From Trichuris trichiura (lineage: Eukaryota; Nematoda; Enoplea; Trichinellida; Trichuridae), in NCBI GenBank assembly GCA_037903355.1, contig JBAJFE010000048.1:124001-188000 (forward strand): DNA of 64,000 bases, given 5' to 3'. The notes beneath the pieces are model-generated. The model did no database searches and was not told the origin of the DNA. It saw only the letters and a list, made by a program, of their open reading frames with translations. A program made the position numbers and the translations under genes. This document shows, in pieces, positions 57,001 to 64,000 of this stretch (the first letter of the stretch is position 1; every line of letters starts with the position of its first letter).

Positions 57001-58197
57001 AAAGACCAACCGTGAAAAGACATGGGTTAGGTATTTTATAGATAGGCTTAAGGAATGGGAGAAAGCCGTGGAAAGACCAAATGAAAATCCATCATCCCGG
57101 TAAGAGAGATCCAGTCTTTAAGAGTAAGAAAAATAAACCTTAACCACGTAGCTTTTCCTAACAAGTGTATGCGTCTCTACGTAAGATTTATTTGTTGTAA
57201 CATCTTGTTTGGAAGTCCAACTTCGAGGACTAGCTTTGTCCTGTTATTAGAGAAATACCGGATTGTGGTTCCAGAGTTACTACTCTTTTTTTTCCTACAC
57301 TGGCTATTTCCGTAAATGAATTTTACAAAAGAGAGAAACCACTTTAACATTTAGACACGACTTAGCTAGTCAGATTTCATGAGTTTTACCCCAGTCGAGT
57401 AAACATATGCGGTAGCACACCGTATATAGTAACGCAAATAATAACCACCGTACCATTAAAGTCGTAACTAGACCAAATTCAAATGTTGTCGGCAATACAT
57501 TGAAAACTAAAGCACTGAGGACAAAGCTGAGACCTCTACAACGAAGTTCAATAGTTAACAAAAAGTTGTACACAGACTAACCTCGTTCCTCGGTCAACGG
57601 CTTTAGCTAAGCCTCCAGTTTGTCGACTGAGGTGATAATTTAAATCCATTTTATGCAGATGCAGAAACACTGTTCTTGCAATTTCACGGATAGAATTCTG
57701 GGCAACTTTGGCAAATACGGCACTACGTAATTCATTGAAAAGGGATGAAGAGATTCTAGCAATGCCATCTGTAAGGCAAGACTTCACATAAACAATGAAT
57801 GGAAAACAATGCGGCTTACAGCCAAGTAGGAGAGCTGTACCAATCGTCACTGTCGTGGAGAATGGAGTGTCAAAAAACCGAGATGAATCCTTATCACTGT
57901 TATAGTACTCAACCGCATACTTGAAAAGAAATGGCACGGAAACTCCAATAAGCTAAATACGACATTGAAACATGAAAATGATAAATGATGGTAAGTTACC
58001 TTGGAAGCCACTAGAAATCCAAGAGCAACGACAACACGAATTCTCAGCTGCCTTTTGTCTTTCGGCCAAACGTAGTTTAGCATCTGCATTAACACTGCAC
58101 GGTTCGAAATTAAATGTTCTTCCAATTTTGGCAAAGGCGCAGCTGTGCTAGCACCTGGGTGAAAACATGGACGCCAGCAATGCCGCCACACCGTCGC
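48001..58197 (-). CDS. ABCB7: ABCB7/Atm1 mitochondrial ABC transporter
   Basis: This is a half transporter of the mitochondrial inner membrane that exports a glutathione-linked sulfur or Fe-S precursor for cytosolic iron-sulfur assembly. Fourteen exons link in phase: 58197-58000, 57952-57820, 57768-57582, 57535-57454, 50111-50023, 49971-49884, 49834-49660, 49609-49452, 49398-49235, 48897-48768, 48721-48550, 48504-48401, 48355-48192 and 48139-48001. Membrane domain marks: [53 protein letters not shown] and [20 protein letters not shown]. Nucleotide-binding domain: Walker A GGSGSGKST (split by an intron at 49234-48898), Q-loop VVPQ, signature [15 protein letters not shown], Walker [13 protein letters not shown], and switch His in [14 protein letters not shown]. 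The C-terminus ends CCVTPCGQ, with Cys like the human protein. The N-terminal targeting exon is upstream and not proven. Confidence 0.96.
48934..49196. mobile_element. pogo-like MITE in ABCB7 intron
   Basis: Ends CAGTTGAACCTCCTAAG and GGAAGTTCAACTG are flanked by TA at 48932-48933 and 49197-49198. At 263 bp, it fills most of the 337-bp intron that splits the Walker A sequence. Several AGTTGACCG-type subrepeats occur inside. Confidence 0.75.
50112..51390. other. start of the 7.3-kb ABCB7 intron
   Basis: The intron runs from 57453 to 50112 on the minus strand. This part contains a reverse-oriented hammerhead-like PLE block near 50805-50845 (GCTTTCGGGTTC, then CTCGTCTTTAGCG) and otherwise AT-rich sequence without exons. 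Confidence 0.6.
51397..53240 (+). pseudogene. Penelope-like element relic, with N-terminal part
   Basis: Broken plus frames read [29 protein letters not shown] (the N-terminal block missing from the 17.5-kb copy), [53 protein letters not shown] and, after a foldback insertion, [13 protein letters not shown]. It is old: the catalytic YVDD region has become YVDIFA, and stops are frequent. It lies in the ABCB7 intron, antisense to the gene. Confidence 0.82.
52414..52662. mobile_element. foldback element with TTAGGC core
   Basis: Arms GAATTCGGCCCTCCGTCGGC and its near complement (CCGATGGAGGGCCGAATTC) surround GCCTAAGCCTAAGCCTAA at 52517-52534 (three TTAGGC units on the minus strand). It interrupts the PLE relic between RT motifs. 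No convincing target duplication was seen. Confidence 0.82.
53950..54880 (-). pseudogene. Penelope RT relic, minus strand
   Basis: The minus strand reads [20 protein letters not shown], then [20 protein letters not shown] with the catalytic YVDD near 54576-54587, and [20 protein letters not shown]. An in-frame stop lies shortly after the catalytic motif. It is a different PLE copy from the one at 51.4-53.2 kb, in opposite orientation and same-sense with ABCB7. Confidence 0.82.
54900..56740. other. ABCB7 intron, no gene assigned
   Basis: Open frames at 55032-55247 and 55505-55696 show no family resemblance. The stretch is likely decayed PLE or other repeat sequence. A 20-bp inverted word (TACTGTTTCCTTAATAAACA-like at 54940 and 54995) suggests another small foldback. 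Confidence 0.4.
56745..57020 (+). repeat. Penelope terminal repeat
   Basis: It contains CTAACGACGGAAC, a stem and CCGAAAC near 56807-56840, the tail word CATCCATTCGTTGGTAGGGC, and ATGAAAACATATGGTCCCGT. It is the reference against which the fragments at 3.9 and 12.0 kb were matched. Confidence 0.75.
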
Positions 58198-58379
58198 CTA
58201 AAACTGATATAATGAAATTTTCCAGTAACTGTGAAATTTATTTGGTTAAATGTTCACTGAAATAACATCCCGTATTTGCTACGTTCAAAATGTTTAGAAC
58301 AAGCCGATGTTGAAAAAATCACATTTCTGCCTAAAACAACACAGATCTGTTGAACACTGGATCCTGTTTAACGGGTATG

Positions 58380-58650
58380 GGTATTTTGACGCTGTCCTAC
58401 AGTCACGGCTTTCCCGCTGTAACTGAAGTCTGGAAATGAACTACACAAATCCATTGCCAACGAATGGATAAGCAAATTTTTAAAGAAAGCACATGACAAA
58501 CTTTTTTGCACGTTTCCGAAATGATCTTGCTCCGTTGCCAACTCCATAACAGCACTAATGACGCATAAAGTACTTCTGAAACGTACGAAAAAATTGTCCT
58601 GTACTTTTTCTAACAATTTGCTCATTGACTCGTTGGTGTATTTTAATGTA
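58380..58650. mobile_element. Penelope-derived foldback
   Basis: The left arm reads, in reverse, CAACGGAGCAAGATCATTTC and CATTCGTTGG. The right arm reads TTGCTCATTGACTCGTTGG. The arms are clearly diverged, with a short loop near 58545. This is an older member of the head-to-head class. Confidence 0.65.
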
Positions 58651-58666
58651 TTTTAACTAGAGACTT

Positions 58667-59151
58667 AAACGAGAGATGTACATGGATTTGTTCCCGTTCG
58701 TATTTGCCAAAAACCTAGTCAAATATGCTAAAAAAACTTTAACGTCGTTCAAAGGCATAAAACCAAACAAACGTCTGGCGAAGCTTTTGGCTCAATCTTG
58801 AGCCGTCATCAGCGCACGAAGGAGTTGCCCTCCCACCGAGTTTTTCCTCAGGAGTTGCTCCTCCACCTTTCCGAGTCGTGTGCGTGCCTGTCTAGTCGAA
58901 CCTTGACCTGTCGAGGATATACACACACGGCTGGATCAGCTTCGGAGCAAATTCCTTACAGGCTGTCATCGGCGGAGGCACAACGCACAATCAGACAACG
59001 AGCCGAAAGCTTCGCCAAATTGTTGCTTGGTTTTATACCTTGTACGAGATTAAAGTTTTTTTCGCTTTTTGACTCGTTTTGGGCAAATACGAACGGGAGC
59101 AAATCCATGTACATCTCTCGTTTAACAGCTACACCCGTCACAAACTATACA
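58667..59151. mobile_element. Penelope-derived foldback with diverged TSD
   Basis: Outer arms GAGAGATGTACATGGATTTG and complement (59098-59124) and inner arms GGCGAAGCTTTTGGCTC and CCGAAAGCTTCGCC carry the hammerhead-like block (reverse strand CTGATGACGGCTC). Flanks TTTTAACTAGAGACTT and TTTTGACTAGAGATTT (14/16) may be the target duplication. It lies just upstream of the first proven ABCB7 exon. Confidence 0.72.
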
Positions 59152-59169
59152 TTTTTTGACTAGAGATTT

Positions 59170-59640
59170 GTGTATTTTAATTATAGACACCAGCAAGAAC
59201 GTGAAAAAGCCGTGACCAAAGAACAGAATGAAAACACATGGCTATAGAAATGTTTCCCCATGGCATCCGAGGCACTCATGAAGAGAATTACCAATTCAGC
59301 AAACTAAATTTAGTCCCAGTGACTACGGAAAGCAGATAGGATTTTGAGCTAATAGTTAGTGATGCAAACGGGCAATCTGCAACTTACCGGATTAATCCGT
59401 AACAAACTTCGCTGAACAAGTCGACTTGGCAGAAACTGAGCGGTATTAGAAAAGGTTCGCTTCTAATAGAGAGAACACGACATTTAACGCGATTCCTTTC
59501 AACAATACAAACCGATGGATATCGACGAGCAAGTGTAAGGAATTGCAGAACTCCTTCAGACGTGATCTGTGGCGCAAGCACTTTCATGGTTACTTCTTTC
59601 TACATGACCTATAAGCGGAACCCGATGACAAGACGGAAAT
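59170..59640. other. PLE tail debris, no gene
   Basis: It contains PLE-tail-like words (GAAAAAGCCGTGACC, ATGAAAACACATGG) near 59200-59240, then unassigned sequence. Confidence 0.35.
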
Positions 59641-59654
59641 GAAATAAGAATAAG

Positions 59655-59760
59655 GCATGATTAAATTGTTTCTTCTTACGGAGTATGTCCCGTTTGGAAT
59701 ACGGGCATTAAAAGTTTTGTATTCCAAACGGGGCATACTCCGTAAGAAGAAACAATTTAA
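59655..59760. repeat. perfect-like hairpin of PLE tail type
   Basis: Arms of about 42 bp (TTAAATTGTTTCTTCTTACG at 59661 onward, complement ending at 59760) surround a 14-bp loop with about one mismatch. The right flank reads the PLE tail GTCCCGTACCAAAAAG near 59777. Confidence 0.75.
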
Positions 59761-59799
59761 ACATAAAAACCGACAGTCCCGTACCAAAAAGCTGTATTT

Positions 59800-60430
59800 T
59801 CAAAGGCAGAATAAAAGCAAAGTGAGGTAACTTAATGAGCTTTAGCTAGCAACCGATGTAGAATACATGTGCAGCTTTTTAACGCTCATTGTTACCGCAT
59901 GTAGTACACGAAATCCAGCAGACGGAAACAAAAACCGTATGCAGTAGACGAAAGCGTCTACATCAAGTTAAACCAGAATAAAATATCATTCTATTGAATA
60001 TGTAGTAAAGATGATACGAAATGAAAAAGAAAAATAACAACTCTGAAAATAATTAAATGTTTGCCACGATACGAAAAAGCAACAGATGAAAAAGAAGAAG
60101 AGCCCTAAACGGCACAATAACTCCTTAAAATGCAAGCAACGCCTACTGTACGATCACGAGCCAGAGATGCACTGTTTGTTACTAGGTTCTTTGGCATACG
60201 TTTCTTTGCGCTTAAAGCAAATTGGTATTTCGAGAGACTGCGACGCAGTTCGTTTCATTGCTATCCTGTTTGTCTTATTATCCCCATTATCCCCTATTAT
60301 TCTGGGACTTTGCTGTTAACAGCCCACCAGTCGTACTGTAGCTTCGCTAGGACAAAGAAAATGCAGGTTTCTGTGGTATAACTTTTATAAGGCTTCCTAT
60401 TGACAACGCTCGCCGCGGACTTGGCGTGAT
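59800..60430. other. no gene seen
   Basis: AT-rich, with small open frames (for example 60086-60381) lacking family resemblance. Confidence 0.35.
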
Positions 60431-60529
60431 TAGTGCTAAGCCGTATTACTACTTCTGTTAAGATTTGTGGTGCGTACGAACAGATGAGACAAAAGATTGC
60501 ACACATTGTTGAGATTAACATGAACCCCT

Positions 60530-60660
60530 ACTAGCAAGCTTCTTAGGGTAGAGAATGCTACGAACGCACGAAGTGTAAGCTCCGGCTGAAGAGCTCCTTT
60601 TGACCTTTCTGCCTGCACCGCCATCGCGGTAAGCCGCCTTAGGGCTACGTTGCTTAGCAT
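60530..60660 (-). CDS. candidate N-terminal targeting exon for ABCB7
   Basis: From ATG at 60660 the minus strand reads MLSNVALRRLTAMAVQAERS and then RAFVAFSTLRSLLVG, a Ser/Arg-rich, acidic-poor start resembling a mitochondrial targeting peptide, followed by possible GT donors. It is in the right orientation, 2.3 kb upstream of the first proven ABCB7 exon. The splice was not demonstrated. It may be unrelated. Confidence 0.25.
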
Positions 60661-61829
60661 TCAGCTTCCATTTCGGAGATGTTAATGTACACCTATCCAC
60701 TGCCCATTTGGCCAGCCGTTGGCGGTCACACGCACTTGCTCGTTAAGCAGTCAGCGGACTTCCTCGATCAACAGACGAAGGGGCGCACGCAAAGCGGCGA
60801 AATAAGCCGCCTTGCCGTACGCACAAAACCGCAGCGAACTCATAACTGCGTGAGTGCGAAGAGCTGTGCACGACGAAAGTAATGTGCTCACATTTTAAAT
60901 CCCTGACTGTTGTCATTCCGAACAGAACTTGCTAAGTTTTATGGTTGATCACACTTATATATACAGGCGGCCCTCGTTATTCGCGGTTAATTCGTCCAAC
61001 ATTTCGAGCATTTTACCGCGTTAAGTTGAATTCCGCGTTATATAGGATACCCTATGAAAAAGGCTAAATAGCATATATTCTAGCTGCGTATTTCGTCCTG
61101 TCCCCTTGAATTTCTTCAGGAACGTCGAGGCAGCTACGAAATCAGCCCATGCTGTTTCCCAAGTGATCTTTAAGTTCTTTAGGTTGAAGCGCTTCACGTA
61201 TTTGGCTAGCCATCCTTCGCTAGCAGTAAACCTTTTTCTCTCGTTCTCTGCAACCACGCCAGAGAAGTGCTCATACAAGCTCAGGGCTTTCTCCTGAGTA
61301 ACTTTCTCGTCGACGAGAACATTCTTCCGCGGCATGTCTTCTATCCAAATGCTTAACGGTTTTTCGGCCTTCACGAGGACTTTGTTGCGAGCTACAGCAG
61401 CTCTTTTCCCCAATGAAGAGTCAGGATGCACGTTTCCTCGAATCTCAGCTTCCTTCCGTTTTATCGTACGAATGCTGGATTCATTCTTCCTGATCCTGCG
61501 GCCCACTTCGGTAAACGACAATCCGCTTTTCAAAAGATCAAGGATTTCTACTTTCTCATGAAGAGTAAGGACGCTACGTTGTCTCTTAGCCCTGCAGTGA
61601 TTCCCAACCTTTTCTGCGCCAAGGCCCCCTTTCGAGACGCACATCTCCTCAGGGTCCCCTCCCGTTTTTGCGTGGTTGTGCTCTTCTCTTTTCTCGCCCT
61701 AGGTTCTTTCGCGTTTATTAGAGTACCTGTGACACGCAGTTTACCGAAGATTTCAAAAATGAATTTTGCTGTTGTCTTTTCGATCTGGTGAAAACCGGAC
61801 AACGAACTTTTAATCTGCATTTTAAAACT

Positions 61830-62180
61830 CTTTAATTTAAAAGTTCGATTTTTGCACTGGTCTGTGCCATATGGAAAAGGCAGTAACGAATCTAAATCTA
61901 ATTCCTGACACGTGTGCAGTGTTTTTCAGTCGCGTGGTCTAAGTACTTCAGACAACCTGTAACTGCTCTTCTTTGCCGAGTGAATGAACGTAGGTCAAAA
62001 AGGTTCCTTAGTCATATGGAATTGGTCGAAACTTCTTCCACGCTCAGCTGCCAAACTTTCGTCTTGAAAATGGGTTTGTGTGACAAAAGTTTCCTATTAA
62101 GATTTATTGGATTTGTAGTCAAGATTTGCAAAGACTACCTCACATGAAGATGGAACGTCTTTATACGGTCTAGCAGTTTT
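61830..62180. other. hAT interior, no intact gene
   Basis: The open frame at 61914-62147 has no recognised domain. Probably non-coding hAT interior. Confidence 0.35.
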
Positions 62181-62183
62181 ATC

Positions 62184-62450
62184 ATAAGAAAAAAGAGTCG
62201 TTTATTCCCATTGTAAGTCAAAGAAGGTAAGAGCATACAAACGATAGAATCTTTCGGAACTCAACTGGTTCCGTCGTCAGCAACAGGGTACAAAACTTGT
62301 CGCTAACGATGAAACTAGATAAGTGCTCCCTTTCGCCCAGGGCTTGTGTCCTATCGCTGACGACGGATCCAGTTGGGTTGTGAAAGCCCTGATCGTTTGG
62401 GTACTGCTGCGTTCTCTTATTTACAACGGGAGTAAACCGCTCTTTTTCTC
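62184..62450. mobile_element. Penelope-derived foldback nested in hAT
   Basis: Left arm (AAGAAAAAAGAGTCGTTTAT, then ACTGGTTCCGTCGTCAGC) and right arm (GCTGACGACGGATCCAGT, then CTCTTTTTCTCTT) are inverted. The hammerhead-like core is CTGACGA at 62357-62363 with GAAA at 62382-62385. Arms are visibly diverged. Confidence 0.75.
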
Positions 62451-62695
62451 TTGTGACTAACTGGCACTTGACCCTTCAGTCGCAGTGTATGAAAATGGTT
62501 TGTTAGAAACTTCAACGCGCTTTTACCGCACACGGTCAAATTCTACGTCTGTTTTTTGTTGTACTTGTCGCCTTGTTAACAACAGCAGTATTATGCGTTG
62601 ATCATGCTGGACGTCGGTTCTCCGAACTCCGTATTATTGCATTCAAGTTTACTATTTGACTTTAACAAGTAGCAAAAGTTGGCTATGTTGGCAAA

Positions 62696-63079
62696 TCAGT
62701 GTGGTGGCTGAAGCTGGTGCCCTAATACCAATTTTTCCACATCAGGTTCAATATTCGTTAGCAGCAATCTTAAGTCTCCACGCTGCGCTATTTGTAGCCT
62801 GTTTCTTTTTTTAACTAAAAGATCTGTTGCGGCACTGAACCCACGTTCAACCAAATAAGAAGAAGGAAACGGCACGAGGTACTTTTTAACGATCTTCCAT
62901 AATTCAGGGTAAATTGTCGCAATTTGATGCTGCAACCAGAAATAACTGTAGCCACTCTTAAACTTAGGCTTCAGTTCTTCATTGGCTTGCAACTCAATCA
63001 GCTCTTCTTGCAAAAATGTCTCTGCTTCGTTAGCGTTTGAATATGGATCCAAAATCCAGGCTGGTATTCTCATTTTCAC
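62696..63079 (-). pseudogene. hAT transposase C-terminal domain
   Basis: An open minus frame reads IPAWILDPYSNANEAETFLQ, ELIELQANEELKPKFKSGYS, VPFPSSYLVERGFSAATDLL and NRLQIAQRGDLRLLLTNIEP. It is the dimerisation domain of a ZBED5/Buster-like hAT transposase and ends in QPPH. The N-terminal and catalytic parts are absent. Confidence 0.88.
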
Positions 63080-63563
63080 AACCGGGGACCCCCAAGGGCC
63101 CCCTTAGCATTCAGGACCCCCTTGGACTCCCCCAGGGCCCCCAAGGGGGCCCAGGGGCCCCCGTTGGGAATGACTGCCCTAGAGGAACCGCTCTGTTCAC
63201 TTACTTGCCTTCTGTCAGCCATCCTCCTTATGCGACACCAGTTAAACGACGCGAAAGTTCAAACCTACCACGCAGCAGAGAAACTGATGTTTGCGCACGG
63301 CGAATAGGCTCGACAACGCGCACGAAGCAATAACGAACAATCAGAAAAATGACAAGCATTATGCAGGATCAGAGAGCGTTGTAGGCAGAAAAAGTCTTTC
63401 GCGCCCGGACAGACGATCACGCTGCTGCTCAGGCAGGCAACGACAGTACTGCAATTGTAATGCCAGCCAGCGGTGCGCATGTTTTTGTGAAAAGATGACG
63501 TCACTATTTCAGCCGGACGAACCATGTTGTATAGAACCCCGCGGATAACGAGGGCCGCCTGTA

Positions 63564-64000
63564 CAGTGAAACCTCCCTAATCCGAACTCGCGGAAGAGAA
63601 CAATAGAACGACCGTATTCATTAAAATTAAGTAGGCTACCTGCGCGATACTGGCAGTCACTTGGCGGCAACGGCTATAAGGACGGTAAACAACTGCCAGC
63701 GGTCCTTTTGGTATACGTTAGCATAGGCGCAGGCCAGCCACGGCTCTGCTGAACCAATCTCGATCAATAAGTTGACTGCAGCAGGGCACCTCGAGACTTA
63801 GGTTCCCCTGGATAAACAGAATCGTGGATCAAAAACTTAGTGTTTTTCAGCCGTACAAAACCACAATCTGTTCCCGTATAACGCAATGATCAGCCGCTAA
63901 CTCAGTTTATTATCAAGCCAACAGAACTGGCCGGTAATTACGAATGTGGAAAAATAAGTTCATGGCAACTATTTTCATGTCGCTTTGCGGTACTGCGTCC
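63564..64000. other. pogo-like MITE end and unassigned sequence
   Basis: CAGTGAAACCTCCCTAATCC immediately follows the TA at the Tigger edge and resembles the pogo-like MITE end at 48934. The other end is not clear. Nothing else is recognised up to the window edge. Confidence 0.4.

Larger units (their letters stand above)
61595..63176 (-). mobile_element. hAT element nested in Tigger
   Basis: Ends CAGTGATTCCCAACCTTTTC and CCGTTGGGAATGACTG form hAT-type TIRs. The right flank CCCTAGAG (63177-63184) is intact; the left flank shows only CCCTG, so the duplication has a three-base loss if standard. The element keeps only the transposase C-terminus and itself holds a PLE foldback (62184-62450). Confidence 0.82.
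60964..63561 (-). mobile_element. Tigger element carrying a nested hAT
   Basis: TIRs CAGGCGGCCCTCGTTATTCG and GATAACGAGGGCCGCCTG are flanked by TA at 60962-60963 and 63562-63563. Its transposase remnant (61644-61021 on minus: TLHEKVEILDLLKSGLSFTE and FTASEGWLAKYVKRFNLKNL) is missing the DDE part. A hAT at 61595-63176 splits the sequence that is continuous at 33265 in the other copy. Confidence 0.9.

Noticed and set aside
1..64000. CRISPR array, tRNA, rRNA or prokaryotic operon
   Set aside because: No regularly spaced repeats, no cloverleaf or rRNA core sequences were noticed, and the genes have eukaryotic introns.

Overview
The window looks like a repeat-rich invertebrate nuclear genome segment, most likely from a nematode. 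Four lines of evidence support this. Conserved metazoan genes are split by very short GT-AG introns of about 45-57 nt. Several repeats carry interstitial TTAGGC units, the nematode telomere repeat. The repeats are Penelope-like, BEL/Pao, Gypsy, mariner, Tigger and hAT elements. No bacterial operons, rRNA, tRNA or CRISPR are visible. Clade I (whipworm-like) is a guess from the short introns and repeat mix, not a demonstrated placement.

Host genes. The 3' part of EIPR1 (WD40 partner of GARP/EARP) is at 36-951 on +. A complete nine-exon proteasome activator PA28-gamma (PSME3-like) gene is at 8443-9548 on +. An unrecognised multi-exon gene of coiled-coil character covers 24375-30751 on -. The 3' end of another unrecognised gene is at 34762-35280 on -. 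An intact, apparently intronless PP1-type phosphatase is at 39416-40654 on +. Exons of an unrecognised gene lie at 47033-47719 on +. ABCB7/Atm1, the mitochondrial Fe-S-linked half ABC transporter, is at 48001-58197 on - with fourteen exons and one 7.3-kb intron filled with transposon debris.

Mobile elements by region. 1.4-5.3 kb is a Gypsy relic on - split by a hAT MITE with a perfect 8-bp target duplication. 6.0-7.8 kb is a BEL/Pao relic with a preserved integrase core. 7.8-8.3 kb is a near-perfect foldback derived from Penelope-like element (PLE) ends. 10.7-12.5 kb is an old Tigger/Jerky relic. 17.5-19.5 kb is a PLE with an open RT plus GIY-YIG frame. 19.6-23.4 kb holds two BEL/Pao relics. 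31.8-34.4 kb is mariner, then a Tigger deletion derivative, then a PLE 3' fragment. 36.0-38.1 kb is a nearly intact Tigger. 38.1-39.2 kb is a solo LTR invaded by a hAT MITE. 41.7-46.5 kb is a hAT cluster including a full-length element. 51.4-54.9 kb has two PLE relics inside the ABCB7 intron. 58.4-59.8 kb has several PLE foldbacks. 61.0-63.6 kb is a three-level nest, Tigger containing hAT containing PLE.

The most notable pattern is a family of short insertions built from PLE terminal sequence, usually arranged head-to-head. They carry a hammerhead-ribozyme-like core (CTGANGA, stem, GAAA), and three have clear 12-15 bp target duplications. Every readable hAT target site has TA at the centre of the 8-bp duplication (nnnTAnnn), as expected of Buster-type hATs. 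A separate foldback family carries TTAGGC units in its centre.
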